From positions 1 through 60,783 of the forward strand of contig CAIQZX010000091.1 of the NCBI GenBank assembly GCA_903876445.1: a stretch of 60,783 nucleotides of DNA, read 5' to 3'. This DNA comes from an uncultured Pseudomonadota bacterium (GTDB taxonomy: Bacteria > Pseudomonadota > Gammaproteobacteria > Methylococcales > Methylomonadaceae). Position 1 is the first letter of the stretch. Every line of letters starts with the position of its first letter. The translations under genes were made by a program, and so were the position numbers. The notes under the pieces were generated by a model, which was given only the letters and a program-made list of their open reading frames with translations, was not told where the DNA came from and made no database searches. Below are positions 49,522-60,447 of this stretch, piece by piece.

Positions 49522-51957
49522 ATGTTTTTTAAAAATCTCCCCATTAGACGTAAGTTGTTATCAATGTTGGTTTTGCCTATTCTGAGTCTTCTTGTTTTTA
49601 GCGGCATGATAATTTTTGACCGCATTCATCAAGTTCATCTTTCACGACAATTGATTAACGACGCAGATTTTTTCGCCGAAATTGGTAGCACGACTCATAA
49701 TCTCCAAAAAGAACGCGGTACAAGTGTTGCTTTTGTAAGCAGTAAAGGCGAAAAAATGGCGGACAAATTGCCGGCATTACGCGATGAAAGTGATAAATCG
49801 ATTCAATTATTAACGCAAGACATTACTAATCGTATTAGCCTTAATCAAGACAATCAAATCATGCAAAATACATTGGAAATGCTGAATAAATTGCCGGATT
49901 TACGAAAAAAAACCAATGAATTACAAATAGATGGACTTTCTTGTGCTGCACAATATACGGGTATTATTCAATCTCTTTTAGAACTGACTACAAATGTTGG
50001 TAAATTCTCAAAAAATGCTGAAATCATGCGCGGCGCAAATACTTATTCCGCATATTTGAATATGAAAGAACGTGCAGGACGAGAGCGAGCGATTTTAGCG
50101 GGTATTTTTGCGATTGATAAAATGGATACCGCCCATGTGTTAAAACTATCTGCAAATTTGGGAGAGGCTAACGCGAGTTATTTACAATTCATGCAAATTG
50201 CTACGCCCGCACAAATTGATTTTCATAAATCTACCGTCACCGGAAAATCTGTTCTTGAAGTCGAAACCATGCGTAAGCACGCACTGGAATCAAATTTAGA
50301 CACGCCATTAGGAATTGATAACGCTTATTGGTTTGAACAAGCAACGGCTCGTATTAACTTAATGAAAAAAGTCGAAGATAAATTAGTCGCTGACTTACTT
50401 GTGAGTGCAAACGACATTAAGGCGAGTGCTATGGCAATAGCCATCACGATTTCGATTTTGGTTTTACTTTTGTTGATTGCGACAGCTTTTTTGATTAGTA
50501 ATGTGGCATTTTCGATTATACGTCCATTGGATTTGATGAAAAGTACATTGATTGAGGTAAATAAAACGGGAAATTATTCTAAAAAATTAGATTACGATTC
50601 ACATGACGAAATTGGACAAATGGCAATTGCGTTTAATAACATGATGATGGCGTTGCAATTAGTGTTATTTAATGTCAATAACGTGATGAAATCCGTTTCA
50701 CACGGTGAATTTACGGTAAGTGTTGATGTTAATGCGAACGGTGATTTAAACGAATTGAAAAATAACGTCAATCAAACTGTCGGGCAAATTAGAATCACCA
50801 TGTTTGCCTTGAATGATGTCATGAATTCTTTATATAACGCAGATTTTGCAAAAGTGATTGTTGCAAACGTTAAAGGAAATTATAAGCAAATTATTGATCA
50901 AGCTATTCAATCTCAAGACGCATTACGCATTATGCTTGGTGATATTGGCGAGGTTATGCAATATGTTGCAGAAGGCGATTTAAATCATCGTGTAAATGCA
51001 GAAGGTCGGGGCGAATTATTGACGTTGAAAAATAATATCAACAGCACACTTGAGTCATTAGAAAGTTTAAATGACATTGTTCATGTCGCTGAAGCCTTAG
51101 CAAAAGGGGATTTAACGCAATCTATCACAAAAAATTATCCGGGTATTTTCGGTAAGGTAACAGTTAGTATTAACAATACAACTAAAAACTTAAAAAATTT
51201 AATTCAAGACGTTCATAACGCAGCGGATATTATTCATTCAGCGGCAAGAGAAATTGCAGCGGGAAATAATCATTTAGCGATTCGAACCGAACAGCAAGCC
51301 GCAAGTTTGGAAGAAACCGCTGCAAGTATGCAGGAGCTAACAAGCACCGTTAAAGAAAATAGCACCCATTCGGGTGACGCAACGAAAATGGCAAATGATG
51401 CGGCTGAAATTGCATCACGCGGTGTTAATGTGGTGAATTCAGTTGTAATAACCATGAATGAAATTAACGATTCATCACATCGAATTGTAGATATTATTTC
51501 AGTAATTGACGATATTGCTTTCCAAACCAATATCTTGGCATTGAATGCTGCTGTTGAAGCCGCAAGGGCAGGGGAGTCGGGAAAAGGATTCGCAGTGGTG
51601 GCTATTGAAGTTCGGAATTTAGCACAACGTGCGGCAAATGCGGCGGGTGAAATTAAACGGTTAATTGGCGATTCTGTAGAACGTGTTTCAGACGGCGGTA
51701 AGCAAGTCGCAAATGCAGGAAAAACAATGCAAGAAATTGTGAATTCGATTTTGATTGTCTTGGATATTATCAGTGAAATTACTCGGGCATCTTCTGAGCA
51801 AAGCGTCGGAATTGAGCAAGCAAATCAAGCGATTCGACAAATGGATGATGTGACACAACAAAATGCAGCATTAGTTGAACAGGCTGCAGCGGCAGCAGAA
51901 TCTATGGAAGACCAAACTCGCGATTTATCAAGAACATTAAGTAATTTTAAGGTGTAA
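49522..51957 (+). CDS. Methyl-accepting chemotaxis protein with NIT sensor domain
   Basis: 811 residues. A first membrane helix (about 14-32) is followed by a periplasmic NIT domain, which in known members senses nitrate or nitrite ([18 protein letters not shown] near residue 60). A second helix (about 303-330) is followed by a HAMP domain and two further HAMP-like or linker repeats (residues about 350-550). The signalling tip is canonical for MCPs: [21 protein letters not shown], with [17 protein letters not shown]. The [17 protein letters not shown] methylation helix precedes it. It stands alone, so its Che partners must be elsewhere. The ligand is inferred from the domain only. Confidence 0.92.
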   Translation: MFFKNLPIRRKLLSMLVLPILSLLVFSGMIIFDRIHQVHLSRQLINDADFFAEIGSTTHNLQKERGTSVAFVSSKGEKMADKLPALRDESDKSIQLLTQDITNRISLNQDNQIMQNTLEMLNKLPDLRKKTNELQIDGLSCAAQYTGIIQSLLELTTNVGKFSKNAEIMRGANTYSAYLNMKERAGRERAILAGIFAIDKMDTAHVLKLSANLGEANASYLQFMQIATPAQIDFHKSTVTGKSVLEVETMRKHALESNLDTPLGIDNAYWFEQATARINLMKKVEDKLVADLLVSANDIKASAMAIAITISILVLLLLIATAFLISNVAFSIIRPLDLMKSTLIEVNKTGNYSKKLDYDSHDEIGQMAIAFNNMMMALQLVLFNVNNVMKSVSHGEFTVSVDVNANGDLNELKNNVNQTVGQIRITMFALNDVMNSLYNADFAKVIVANVKGNYKQIIDQAIQSQDALRIMLGDIGEVMQYVAEGDLNHRVNAEGRGELLTLKNNINSTLESLESLNDIVHVAEALAKGDLTQSITKNYPGIFGKVTVSINNTTKNLKNLIQDVHNAADIIHSAAREIAAGNNHLAIRTEQQAASLEETAASMQELTSTVKENSTHSGDATKMANDAAEIASRGVNVVNSVVITMNEINDSSHRIVDIISVIDDIAFQTNILALNAAVEAARAGESGKGFAVVAIEVRNLAQRAANAAGEIKRLIGDSVERVSDGGKQVANAGKTMQEIVNSILIVLDIISEITRASSEQSVGIEQANQAIRQMDDVTQQNAALVEQAAAAAESMEDQTRDLSRTLSNFKV

Positions 51958-52013
51958 ATGTTAAAATTTTTAGCTTTATCTATTCGTTATTTTTCATTTG
52001 GAGTCCCAATTTA

Positions 52014-52988
52014 ATGCTTGATTCAACCGTTCCACAAATTCGCCACGATTGGCACACAAACGAAATTTTAGATTTATACGCTTTGCCATTTAATGATTTG
52101 CTTTTCAAGGCACAAACTATTCACCGCGAAAATTTCAATCCTAATGAAGTTCAAATCAGTAGCTTATTGAGTATTAAAACGGGGTCATGTTCTGAAGATT
52201 GCGGTTATTGCCCACAAAGTGCGCGTTATGATTCCGGTTTAACGTCAGAGCCTTTAATGGCTATTTATGATGTTTTAAAAGCGGCGGAACAAGCAAAATC
52301 CCAAGGCGCATCCCGTTTTTGTATGGGGGCGGCTTGGCGAAAACCGAAAGATTCTGATATTGAGCGTGTTGTTGAAATGGTTCAAGGTGTAAAAGCGTTA
52401 GGCATGGAAACGTGCGTCACCTTAGGTATGTTAACTGATACGCAAACGACACGTTTAAAAGAAGGTGGTTTAGATTATTACAATCACAATTTAGATACAT
52501 CAGAAGATTATTATTCTGAAATTATTACTACTCGTACTTATAAAGATCGCTTAGATACTTTGGAGCGTGTTCGCGATGCCGGAATTAACGTCTGTTGTGG
52601 TGGAATTATTGGTATGGGCGAAAGCGATTTAGATCGCGCCAACTTATTGCTGCAATTAGCAAACTTGCCGCAACATCCAGAAAGTGTGCCAGTAAATATG
52701 TTGGTACAAGTTCAAGGTACGCCGTTAATGGGAACGGAACAACTTGACCCATTAGTTTTTGTGCGGACGATTGCGGTGGCGCGAATCATAATGCCAAAAT
52801 CACGAGTACGTTTATCTGCTGGACGAAATGAAATGAGTGATGAAATGCAGGCATTATGTTTTTTTGCTGGGGCGAATTCGATTTTTTACGGCGATAAATT
52901 ATTAACGACCGATAATCCGATGACGAATCACGATTTAAATTTATTTGCGCGTTTGGGATTGAAATCTGCTGGCTCAAGTTATGCGTAA
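52014..52988 (+). CDS. bioB: Biotin synthase
   Basis: BioB inserts sulfur into dethiobiotin by radical-SAM chemistry. The 324-residue protein has the CxxxCxxC motif in [18 protein letters not shown], the [12 protein letters not shown] segment, [12 protein letters not shown], and [12 protein letters not shown] carrying the ligands of the auxiliary cluster, then [10 protein letters not shown]. It is a little shorter than E. coli BioB (346) at the C-terminus. No other biotin genes are adjacent. GGAG lies upstream of the ATG. Confidence 0.96.
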   Translation: MLDSTVPQIRHDWHTNEILDLYALPFNDLLFKAQTIHRENFNPNEVQISSLLSIKTGSCSEDCGYCPQSARYDSGLTSEPLMAIYDVLKAAEQAKSQGASRFCMGAAWRKPKDSDIERVVEMVQGVKALGMETCVTLGMLTDTQTTRLKEGGLDYYNHNLDTSEDYYSEIITTRTYKDRLDTLERVRDAGINVCCGGIIGMGESDLDRANLLLQLANLPQHPESVPVNMLVQVQGTPLMGTEQLDPLVFVRTIAVARIIMPKSRVRLSAGRNEMSDEMQALCFFAGANSIFYGDKLLTTDNPMTNHDLNLFARLGLKSAGSSYA

Positions 52989-53048
52989 GTTAAAAAAAGC
53001 GTAACGCCACTTTTTCCAAAGGATCTGGCAAACACGAATCCAAAAAAA

Positions 53049-53095
53049 GCTGGCAATAACGAATAAAAGTAATCTCTTAACGTTAAATTGCCAGC
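53049..53095 (-). terminator. Rho-independent terminator for the reductase-globin operon
   Basis: GCTGGCAA and TTGCCAGC pair over 8 bp, extended by TAACG/CGTTA after a two-base bulge. On the minus strand the stem is followed directly by TTTTTTTGG, a strong U tract. It lies about 25 bases past the stop of the reductase gene and could also stop bioB transcripts from the other side. Confidence 0.8.
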
Positions 53096-53118
53096 AGGAG
53101 GAATGAACGGTGTTCTTT

Positions 53119-54084
53119 TCAAGAAGAAAATGGGTCTATGTAAATTTCTTTTAGTGATGCACCTTGTAAATAGGCTGTTCTTTTAGATTGTAAAACCATT
53201 TCGGGTTGACCACATAAAAATACGCGCCATCCATTTAATTTTTGAAATTTATCGAACGCGATTTGATTAGCCCTTCCTTTTGTATATGTCTCAAAATCTA
53301 AATTATCACCAGTCAAACACGGTGTGTAATAAAAATTTGGATATTTCTGTGCTAGTTGTGTCAATTCGTTTTCCATATATAAACCGGACGCATCGCGACT
53401 GCCATGAAATAAATGAATTTCGCCATAATGTTCGTGAAAAAGCGCGTCTTGAAGAATGCCGTATAACGGTGCAAGTCCAGTTCCTGTGCCGATTAACAGA
53501 AGTGATTGTTCTAATTTCCCCTCAACATAATGACAACTTCCTTGAGCGTGTGAGAAACTGAGTGGCATTCCAATTTCTAATTCATCCGCAACCCAACGAC
53601 TAAAGTTACCATTAGGTAAAATACGAATATGAAATTCTAATTCGTGTTCAGCATTGTGAATGTTTGAAATTGAATAACTTCGAATAATGCCATCGTGCCG
53701 ACGTAAATTTACAAATTGCCCTGCAAAAAAAGCTAATGGTTCTTTTGATTTTAATTTTAAAAGAATGACATTTTCGGACAAATACCGTTTTTCGATAACG
53801 TCGCTTTCAAACCATACATTTTTTGTATTAGGTAATTCGACTGACATATCGTTTTCAGGTTTACAAATACACGGTAAAAAATAATTTTGCTTTTGTTGCG
53901 TATCTTTCAAGCCAACTTGAGATTCGGCAGGAGGGCTATTATCAATGCTACGCATCAAACAACATTGACACGCACCTGTTTTACAGCCATAAGGCATCTG
54001 CACATTATTTCGTAGCAAAGTTTGCAAAACGGTTTCTTCATTTTCAGATTCAAAGATTTGATCATCAAATTTAATGCGTGTCAT
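53119..54084 (-). CDS. 2Fe-2S ferredoxin-NAD(P)H reductase, probable haemoglobin partner
   Basis: 321 residues in three parts. An N-terminal plant-type ferredoxin has cluster cysteines in GCKTGACQCC and a fourth in LPCICKP. An FAD-binding barrel follows (about 98-190) with RSYSISN, then an NAD(P)-binding domain with LIGTGTGLAPLYGIL and VFLCGQPEMV. This order matches reductases of oxygenases and the CDP-6-deoxy-glucoseen reductase family. It starts 14 bases after the truncated haemoglobin gene, so its likely job is to re-reduce that globin, perhaps in nitric oxide dioxygenation. That pairing is an inference from gene order. Confidence 0.88.
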   Translation of the reverse strand: MTRIKFDDQIFESENEETVLQTLLRNNVQMPYGCKTGACQCCLMRSIDNSPPAESQVGLKDTQQKQNYFLPCICKPENDMSVELPNTKNVWFESDVIEKRYLSENVILLKLKSKEPLAFFAGQFVNLRRHDGIIRSYSISNIHNAEHELEFHIRILPNGNFSRWVADELEIGMPLSFSHAQGSCHYVEGKLEQSLLLIGTGTGLAPLYGILQDALFHEHYGEIHLFHGSRDASGLYMENELTQLAQKYPNFYYTPCLTGDNLDFETYTKGRANQIAFDKFQKLNGWRVFLCGQPEMVLQSKRTAYLQGASLKEIYIDPFSS

Positions 54085-54098
54085 AATTTCAGCCTTTT

Positions 54099-54482
54099 TT
54101 ATTTTCCAAGAACGTCTTTACGGGTAGTTTCAGCAAGTGCAGCAACTTGTGCAATCAATTCCGCAGGTACATTTAATTCTGTCAAAGTTGCCGCCAAGTT
54201 TTCAATAACTGCATCAAAATGACTGTCGTCTAAGCCCATTTTGACCAATCTCGCATGACCATCACGCATATCTTGACCGCTGTAGTTATTTGGACCACCA
54301 AACGCCATCGTTAAAAATGCTTTTTGTTTAGCCGCTTGTTTGTCCATGTTCACGCCATCGAAAAAACGGTTAATTCGATAATCCGCTAACACTTTGCGAT
54401 AAAAAATATCAACTGCTGTATCAACCGCGCCTTCACCGCCGAGTTGTTCAAACAAACTTAAATTTGTTGTTGTTTCGGTCAT
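54099..54482 (-). CDS. Group 1 truncated haemoglobin
   Basis: 127 residues in the group 1 (GlbN) family: LFEQLGGEGAVDTAVDIFYRKVLAD at the start, then the phenylalanine/tyrosine pocket helix, the QAAKQKAFLTMAFGG block, and the proximal histidine in DGHARLVKMGL. Such globins bind oxygen and nitric oxide and can detoxify NO when supplied with electrons. It leads an operon with the adjacent reductase. Presence next to a divergent DUF2780 gene tells nothing more. Unless oxygen affinity is measured, NO detoxification and oxygen storage are both open. Confidence 0.93.
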   Translation of the reverse strand: MTETTTNLSLFEQLGGEGAVDTAVDIFYRKVLADYRINRFFDGVNMDKQAAKQKAFLTMAFGGPNNYSGQDMRDGHARLVKMGLDDSHFDAVIENLAATLTELNVPAELIAQVAALAETTRKDVLGK

Positions 54483-54614
54483 TTTGCCATCTCCTAAAAG
54501 TTATTATTATTCTACGAGCTAAATTGCTCAAAAACAGTTTATAGTAACAACAATCCTTATACAATAATCCACAAAAATCATTCTATTTTTTGTTCCAACC
54601 TGACGAGGTAAAAC

Positions 54615-55199
54615 ATGACATCCTATCTAAAATGTACAATTCCTTTTTTGTTTTTAATCAATTTTCAAATTGCCCATGCTGAAAACTGGGGCGAGGTTTT
54701 GAAATCTGTTAGTAAAGAAGGCAGTCATACTTTAGAAAGCAGTGCTGATGCAGTGAACGACGCGCAACGATTGCTGGAAAGTGGCAAAACATTAAAGGCG
54801 GGAGAATTAACTAACATATTAGTTCAACGTCTGGGTATTTCAACAACGCAAGCAATGGGCGGAGCGGGTGCTTTATTCCAACTCGCGAAAACACGCATGA
54901 GTCCGGAAGCCTTTGAAAAATTAATGCAACAAGTCCCCGATGTTTCACAATTACTTTCTGCTGTTCCTGCATTACAACCTCAATCTGGTTTAGGTGGTTT
55001 AGCGGGAAAATTAGCGGGGTTATCTGGTGATAATTCAATTAACACCGCCTTAACCGCCGTATCAATTTTTCAGCAATTAGGAATGCAGCCTGAAACGATG
55101 CAAAAATTTGTTCCCGTTGTTGTTGATTATGTTCGCGGTGACACGGAAGCCATCGTTGCGGATAGTCTAAATTCAGCCTTAACGATTGGTAAAAAGTAA
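54615..55199 (+). CDS. DUF2780-family secreted protein
   Basis: 194 residues with a signal peptide (MTSYLKCTIPFLFLINFQIAHA). The mature part is helical, with LVQRLGISTTQAMGGAGALFQLAKTRMSPEAFEKL typical of the DUF2780 (VcgC/VcgE) family, whose function is not established. A C-terminal repeat of the helical pattern includes TALTAVSIFQQLGMQPETMQKFVPVVVDYVR. GAGGTAA lies upstream of the ATG. It is divergent from the globin and 94 bases upstream of recA. Confidence 0.82.
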   Translation: MTSYLKCTIPFLFLINFQIAHAENWGEVLKSVSKEGSHTLESSADAVNDAQRLLESGKTLKAGELTNILVQRLGISTTQAMGGAGALFQLAKTRMSPEAFEKLMQQVPDVSQLLSAVPALQPQSGLGGLAGKLAGLSGDNSINTALTAVSIFQQLGMQPETMQKFVPVVVDYVRGDTEAIVADSLNSALTIGKK

Positions 55200-55293
55200 T
55201 TTTGTCTGAATCAAAAGTGTAAGAACGGCAAACCCTGTGTGATAATAAACGTCATAAATCACTCTCTTTTTCAATGAATAATAAAGGATTCAA

Positions 55294-56349
55294 ATGGACG
55301 AAAATAAGAAAAAAGCCTTAGCCGCCGCGTTAATGCAAATCGAAAAACAACACGGCAAAGGCTCGGTCATGAAAATGGGCGATGTCGATATTTCAAAAGA
55401 TATTGAAGTCGTTTCTACAGGTTCGTTAAGTTTAGATATTGCGTTAGGTTGTGGCGGTTTGCCACGCGGGCGCATTATTGAAATTTATGGTCCTGAATCC
55501 TCTGGAAAAACCACATTGACGCTTCAAGTGATTGCAGAAATTCAAAAACTCGGTGGAACCGCCGCCTTTATCGATGCTGAACACGCACTAGATATTAACT
55601 ATGCGGGGAAATTAGGTGTAGATATTGCGAATTTATACGTTTCACAACCCGACACAGGTGAACAAGCGTTAGAAATTACGGATTCCTTAGTACGTTCTGG
55701 TGCGTTAGATATTGTGGTGGTTGATTCGGTTGCGGCATTAACGCCCAAAGCCGAAATCGAAGGTGATATGGGTGATGCGCACATGGGTTTGCAAGCGCGT
55801 TTAATGTCGCAAGCCTTACGAAAATTGACCGCAAATATCAAACGTTCAAATACTATGGTGATTTTCATCAATCAAATTCGGATGAAAATTGGCGTGATGT
55901 TTGGTTCGCCCGAAACCACAACCGGCGGTAATGCACTGAAATTTTATGCGTCGGTGCGTTTAGATATTCGTCGCATCGGTGCCGTGAAAAAAGGTGACGA
56001 TATTATCGGCAACGAAACCCGCGTGAAAGTCGTAAAAAACAAAGTCGCACCACCATTCAAACAAGCAGAATTCGAGATTTTATACGGCGAAGGCATTTCG
56101 TTTGTGGGTGAATTGGTTGATTTAGGTGTGAATTATGGATTCGTGCAAAAAGCAGGTTCTTGGTATAGCTACGGCACTGAAAAAATCGGGCAAGGTAAAG
56201 ATAACGCTAAAATTTTCTTCAAAGAAAATCCCGCGAAAGCCAAGGAACTCGAAACCAAAATCCGCGACGAAGCCTTCAAAAAACCGTTACTAGCGGTCAA
56301 AGAATTTGAACCCACCGACGACGAATTAGACGTTGACGAACCACTCTAA
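55294..56349 (+). CDS. recA: Recombinase RecA
   Basis: RecA polymerises on single-stranded DNA for strand exchange and activates LexA self-cleavage. The 351 residues match E. coli (353). Motifs: Walker [11 protein letters not shown], Walker B in [12 protein letters not shown], loop L1 with [18 protein letters not shown], loop L2 with [18 protein letters not shown], and [11 protein letters not shown] in the form [11 protein letters not shown]. An acidic tail ([10 protein letters not shown]) is present. I found no E. coli-type LexA box (CTG-N10-CAG) in the 94 bases upstream. recX follows after 9 bases. Confidence 0.98.
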   Translation: MDENKKKALAAALMQIEKQHGKGSVMKMGDVDISKDIEVVSTGSLSLDIALGCGGLPRGRIIEIYGPESSGKTTLTLQVIAEIQKLGGTAAFIDAEHALDINYAGKLGVDIANLYVSQPDTGEQALEITDSLVRSGALDIVVVDSVAALTPKAEIEGDMGDAHMGLQARLMSQALRKLTANIKRSNTMVIFINQIRMKIGVMFGSPETTTGGNALKFYASVRLDIRRIGAVKKGDDIIGNETRVKVVKNKVAPPFKQAEFEILYGEGISFVGELVDLGVNYGFVQKAGSWYSYGTEKIGQGKDNAKIFFKENPAKAKELETKIRDEAFKKPLLAVKEFEPTDDELDVDEPL

Positions 56350-56358
56350 AAATCTGCT

Positions 56359-56826
56359 GTGAATTCCGTTGCTCACGACATCAAAAACCATTGTTTGCGT
56401 TTATTGGCGCGTCGTGAGCATTCGCAAAAAGAATTGATCACTAAATTGATGCAAAAAGGGTTTCAACGAGCAGACATTCAATTTGTTATCGATGATTTAG
56501 CGCAAAATAATTGGCAAAGCGATGCACGTTTTGCTGAAAGTTATGCGCGGTATCGTTTGAAAAAAGGCTACGGTGCAACGGCAATTCGTTATGAATTAAG
56601 CCAAAAAGGCATAGATGTTGCTGTCAATACATTAAATGACGCAATGTTGACAGTCGCAGGCGATTGGTTAGATTTATTAACGCAAACGTATTGTAAAAAA
56701 TACGGAGAAATTGCCCCAATTACTCGTTATGACTGGTCAAAACGCAGTCGATTTTTATTACAACGCGGTTTTTCGAGTTCGCAAATTACAGAATTTGCTA
56801 GAAAATTACGCTTTATTTATTCCTAA
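56359..56826 (+). CDS. recX: RecA regulator RecX
   Basis: RecX caps RecA filaments and limits recombination. The 155-residue protein starts at GTG 56359, 9 bases after recA. Three helical repeats are present, with [45 protein letters not shown] and the C-terminal [15 protein letters not shown]. The length is close to E. coli RecX (166). Gene order recA-recX-alaS is conserved among gammaproteobacteria, and alaS starts 28 bases later. Confidence 0.95.
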   Translation: MNSVAHDIKNHCLRLLARREHSQKELITKLMQKGFQRADIQFVIDDLAQNNWQSDARFAESYARYRLKKGYGATAIRYELSQKGIDVAVNTLNDAMLTVAGDWLDLLTQTYCKKYGEIAPITRYDWSKRSRFLLQRGFSSSQITEFARKLRFIYS

Positions 56827-56854
56827 AATTTTTTATCACGCACACAAAATCATT

Positions 56855-59467
56855 ATGAAAACTATGACTAGCGCAGAAGTACGCTCTGCTTTTTTAGACT
56901 TTTTTAAACAACACGGACATTCGGTTGAGCCTTCCAGTTCGTTAATTCCGAGCAACGACCCGACGTTACTTTTTGTGAATGCGGGAATGGTACAATTTAA
57001 AGATTTGTTTTTGGGGCGTGAGCAACGCGAATTTACTCGTGCGGCAACCAGTCAACGCTGCGTGCGTGCTGGTGGCAAACATAACGATTTAGAAAACGTC
57101 GGTTACACGGCGCGGCATCATACGTTTTTTGAAATGCTTGGCAATTTTAGTTTTGGCGATTATTTCAAAAAAGAAGCGATTCATTTTGCCTGGGAATTTT
57201 TGGTCAATGTGCTTGAAATTCCAAAAGAAAAATTGTGGGTCACGGTGTTTGACGAAGACGACGAAGCGGCAAACATTTGGATTAACGAAATTGGTGTTTC
57301 GCCCGACCGTTTGTCACGCATCGGCGCGAAAGATAATTTTTGGTCGATGGGCGACACTGGGCCTTGCGGGCCTTGCAGCGAAATTTTTTACGATCACGGC
57401 GACGACATTTTCGGCAGTCCTCCAGGAACGCCTGATGAAGACGGCGACCGTTACATTGAAATCTGGAATTTGGTGTTTATGCAATATGACCGCAGTGCGG
57501 ACGGTACTTTAACACCGTTGCCAAAACCCTCTGTTGATACAGGTATGGGCTTAGAGCGTATTTCTGCCGTGATGCAAAATGTGCATAACAATTACGACAT
57601 CGATTTATTCCAAAACATCGTCAAAGCCGCTGCGAAATTAGCCAACATGACGGACTTAACTAACAGTTCGTTGCGCGTGATTGCTGACCACATTCGTTCA
57701 TGTGCGTTTATGGTGGTCGATGGCGTAATGCCGTCAAACGAAGGTCGCGGTTATGTGTTGCGCCGCATTATTCGTCGCGCGATTCGTCACGGTTATCGTT
57801 TAGGAATTAGCGACATTTTCTTTTACAAATTGGTCGCGCCACTCGCGCAAGAAATGGGCGATGCCTTCCCCGAATTACGCAAAGAACTCGAACAAGTTGA
57901 AAAAGTCTTAGAACGCGAAGAAAAACGTTTTGCTGAAACGCTGGGTCAAGGGATGAAAATTTTAGAAGCGTGTGTGGCGAAAATGGCAGGCACTGTGATT
58001 GAAGGCGAAACCGTTTTCCAACTTTATGACACTTACGGTTTCCCTGTGGATTTAACGGCGGATTTTGCCCGTGAACATAATTTAACTGTCGATTACGACG
58101 GCTTTGAAAAAGCGATGGAAGCGCAACGTGATAGAGCGCGTTCGGCAAGCCATTTCGGTGCGGATGCTCACAAAAATATCGAACTCGATTCGCAAACGGA
58201 TTTTACGGGTTATGAATTATTAGACGACACCGCGCAAATCGTGGCGTTGTTCAAAGGCGGAGAAGCGGTTGAACAATTAAATGCTGGTGAAGATGGCGTA
58301 ATCGTTTTAGATAAAACACCGTGTTATGGTGAATCAGGCGGGCAAATTGGCGATAGCGGCACGATTAGCACAGACGGCGCGATATTTGATGTTGCCGATA
58401 CCCAAAAACAAGCAGGCAGTTTATTTTTGCATCAAGGCAAAATCACTGCTGGCGCGTTGAAAGTCGGACAAAATGTTAAAGCCACCGTTGATATGGCAAA
58501 ACGCAAAGCCACAGAATTAAACCACTCGGCAACGCATTTATTACACGCCGCGTTGCGTCAAACATTGGGCGAACACGTCGCGCAAAAAGGCTCGCTTGTA
58601 AATACGGAACGGTTGCGTTTTGACTTTTCGCATTTTGAACCGTTGACGGCTGACGAAATCGCTACGATGGAACGTTTAGTTAATGAACAAATCCGTTTGA
58701 ATAATGCCGTTTCCGCGCAAATCATGGCAAAAGATGATGCGGTTAAAGCAGGCGCGATGGCGTTGTTCGGCGAAAAATATGGCGCAGAAGTGCGCGTCTT
58801 AAAAATCGGCGAATTCTCAACCGAATTATGCGGCGGCACACACGTTGCGCGAGCTGGCGATATTGGTTGTTTCAAAATTATCAGCGAAAACGGCGTGGCG
58901 GCTGGCGTGCGACGCATTGAAGCGGTCACAGGCGCAAACTGTTTAGCGTGGTTCGCGCAACGTGAAAGCGCGTTGGTGCAAATCGCAGATTTGGTCAAAG
59001 GCACGCCCGATAAAGCGGTCGAAAAAGTGGAACAACTCGTTGAACGTGCGCGTGGTTTGGAAAAACAATTAGAGCGTTTGAATTCAAAATTGGCGAGTGC
59101 GACAGGTGATGAATTGATGGCGAAAGCGGTCGAAATCAACGGTGTGAAAGTGTTGGCGACGACGGTTGAAAATGTCGATGCCAAAATTTTGCGTGAAATC
59201 GTCGAGCAATTGAAAAACAAATTACATAACGCCGTTGTCGTTTTGGCTTCAGTGGAAGGCGAAAAAATCAGCGTGGTAGCGGGTGTTTCAAAAGACCAAA
59301 CCGCAAAAGTTAAAGCTGGCGAATTGGCGAATTTTGTTGCCGCAAAAATTGGTGGTAAAGGTGGCGGCAAACCTGATTTAGCACAAGCTGGTGGGAATAA
59401 TCCTGCGGCGTTGGCGGGTGCTTTGGGGGATGTTAATGGGTGGATTAAAGATTTGTTAGGTTCATAA
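56855..59467 (+). CDS. alaS: Alanyl-tRNA synthetase
   Basis: From the ATG at 56855 the protein is 870 residues (E. coli 876); the next ATG at 56864 is an equally possible start. The track start at 56711 lies inside recX. The catalytic core has [56 protein letters not shown] and DTGMGLERI. The editing domain has [13 protein letters not shown] and the zinc/editing site [13 protein letters not shown]. The C-terminal DHHA1 domain ends with [14 protein letters not shown]. Serine/glycine mischarge editing should be intact. Confidence 0.97.
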   Translation: MKTMTSAEVRSAFLDFFKQHGHSVEPSSSLIPSNDPTLLFVNAGMVQFKDLFLGREQREFTRAATSQRCVRAGGKHNDLENVGYTARHHTFFEMLGNFSFGDYFKKEAIHFAWEFLVNVLEIPKEKLWVTVFDEDDEAANIWINEIGVSPDRLSRIGAKDNFWSMGDTGPCGPCSEIFYDHGDDIFGSPPGTPDEDGDRYIEIWNLVFMQYDRSADGTLTPLPKPSVDTGMGLERISAVMQNVHNNYDIDLFQNIVKAAAKLANMTDLTNSSLRVIADHIRSCAFMVVDGVMPSNEGRGYVLRRIIRRAIRHGYRLGISDIFFYKLVAPLAQEMGDAFPELRKELEQVEKVLEREEKRFAETLGQGMKILEACVAKMAGTVIEGETVFQLYDTYGFPVDLTADFAREHNLTVDYDGFEKAMEAQRDRARSASHFGADAHKNIELDSQTDFTGYELLDDTAQIVALFKGGEAVEQLNAGEDGVIVLDKTPCYGESGGQIGDSGTISTDGAIFDVADTQKQAGSLFLHQGKITAGALKVGQNVKATVDMAKRKATELNHSATHLLHAALRQTLGEHVAQKGSLVNTERLRFDFSHFEPLTADEIATMERLVNEQIRLNNAVSAQIMAKDDAVKAGAMALFGEKYGAEVRVLKIGEFSTELCGGTHVARAGDIGCFKIISENGVAAGVRRIEAVTGANCLAWFAQRESALVQIADLVKGTPDKAVEKVEQLVERARGLEKQLERLNSKLASATGDELMAKAVEINGVKVLATTVENVDAKILREIVEQLKNKLHNAVVVLASVEGEKISVVAGVSKDQTAKVKAGELANFVAAKIGGKGGGKPDLAQAGGNNPAALAGALGDVNGWIKDLLGS

Positions 59468-59468
59468 A

Positions 59469-59570
59469 ATGCCTGAAATAGGTTATTTAGGAATCATTAT
59501 CCGAATACGTCTGCGTGACCTTGCATTCATCCGCATTCACGCAAAACACAATGGTGTTGCAAATGATTGA
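59469..59570 (+). pseudogene. Possible DUF4160 fragment
   Basis: A 33-codon frame starting two bases after alaS reads MPEIGYLGIIIRIRLRDLAF and contains HAKHNGV. Its start and spacing resemble the N-terminus of small DUF4160 proteins found in toxin-antitoxin-like pairs, but the usual middle is shortened and the frame stops early. It overlaps the next ORF in another frame. I treat it as a remnant with low confidence. Confidence 0.3.
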
Positions 59571-59949
59571 TTTAATAAAAAAATACTTTTTGAAAAGCAA
59601 AATCATAGAAGAATTCGAAGATTTCCTTATAAGTATGATGTGCGCTTATAGTGAACATGAATCTTATTACAAAGATGCAGATGCACTAATTCGATTTTTT
59701 GTACAAAATTTTCTGGATTCTAACGAAATAACTTATAGGCAAAAAACCTTCTACAGAGAATTGCTAAACATAACAGCAAATAAAACAAAAAGTGATAAAG
59801 AAAAATTCATGGAATTTACATTAGAAGTGTTCTTTATTGGACATGAATACAGCAGTGAGATTCAAAGGTGGGCTTCTGTTTTTTTAATGAGAAAAATGTC
59901 TTCTATTTATGATAATCAACAAATCTATCCGAGCAAACGAGGTATATAA
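59551..59949 (+). CDS. Hypothetical protein, unrecognised
   Basis: 132 residues from the ATG at 59551 (MVLQMIDLIKKYF); the track start at 59515 is a non-ATG codon. The sequence is helical and rich in charged and aromatic residues (for example ITYRQKTFYRELLNITANK and EIQRWASVFLMRKMSS). It has no signal, membrane segment or known motif. It has no clear ribosome site and sits among fragments of small genes at the window's end, so it may be accessory. I cannot assign a function. Confidence 0.5.
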   Translation: MVLQMIDLIKKYFLKSKIIEEFEDFLISMMCAYSEHESYYKDADALIRFFVQNFLDSNEITYRQKTFYRELLNITANKTKSDKEKFMEFTLEVFFIGHEYSSEIQRWASVFLMRKMSSIYDNQQIYPSKRGI

Positions 59950-59982
59950 CACAATGCCGCACATCTGCTTTTGAAGGAGGAA

Positions 59983-60178
59983 ATGATGCAACAACAAACG
60001 AATTTGAAGCCATGCCTTTTCAACATACGGTTCGTATTCCAGATTACATTCCAGACGGTGTTTCTGTGCGAGTGATTTTGTCTTTTGATGATGCCGTAAC
60101 GAGTAAAAAGCCGCGTGAAAATTGGAAAGCATCAATTGAAACGATGATTGCAACGCACGGGCAGGAAGTTTTAGATTG
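59983..60178 (+). pseudogene. Frameshifted small antitoxin-like gene
   Basis: An excellent AGGAGG site precedes ATGATGCAACAACAAACG, but that frame ends after 32 codons. The shifted frame continues as EAMPFQHTVRIPDYIPDGV and ends GQEVLD, resembling small antitoxins. One extra A in the AAA run near 59997 would join the two. Alternatively translation starts at the ATG at 60012, giving a 55-residue protein. The break could be genuine decay or a homopolymer sequencing error. Confidence 0.45.
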
Positions 60179-60198
60179 AGCAACTTGGAGATGATGAA

Positions 60199-60447
60199 AT
60201 GCAATTAGCGATTGAATTACCCGACGAATTGGGCGAGCAACTTTTACAACAAGGCAACGTTGTGACATTCGTGCAAGAAGCGATTAAAAAAATGTTGTTG
60301 GAGCAAAAAGAAACCAAGTTAGCCGAGAAAATAATCGCGGCAAAAAACGGGCATTTACCGATTACGCAATCGTTTATTGGTGTGTTGGCGAGTTCTAATC
60401 TTGATGAACGGGATTATAAAAAACACCTCGAGGATAAATACCTTTGA
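60199..60447 (+). CDS. Antitoxin of a PIN-domain toxin pair
   Basis: 82 residues, MQLAIELPDELGEQLLQQG..., with GGAG upstream of the ATG. The small acidic/basic ribbon-helix layout (N-terminal beta strand, then FVQEAIKKMLLEQKE) suits a UPF0175-like antitoxin. The following PIN gene begins at a TTG overlapping this stop (60444), the arrangement of coupled toxin-antitoxin pairs. Antitoxin identity rests mainly on that neighbour. Confidence 0.65.
   Translation: MQLAIELPDELGEQLLQQGNVVTFVQEAIKKMLLEQKETKLAEKIIAAKNGHLPITQSFIGVLASSNLDERDYKKHLEDKYL

Noticed and set aside
55200-55293. LexA/SOS box upstream of recA
   Set aside because: No CTG-N10-CAG match found; another LexA class cannot be excluded, but I cannot support a site.
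58558-59370. 270-codon minus-strand ORF opposite alaS
   Set aside because: It lies wholly antisense to a conserved coding region, has serine/alanine/threonine-rich shadow composition and no family motif.
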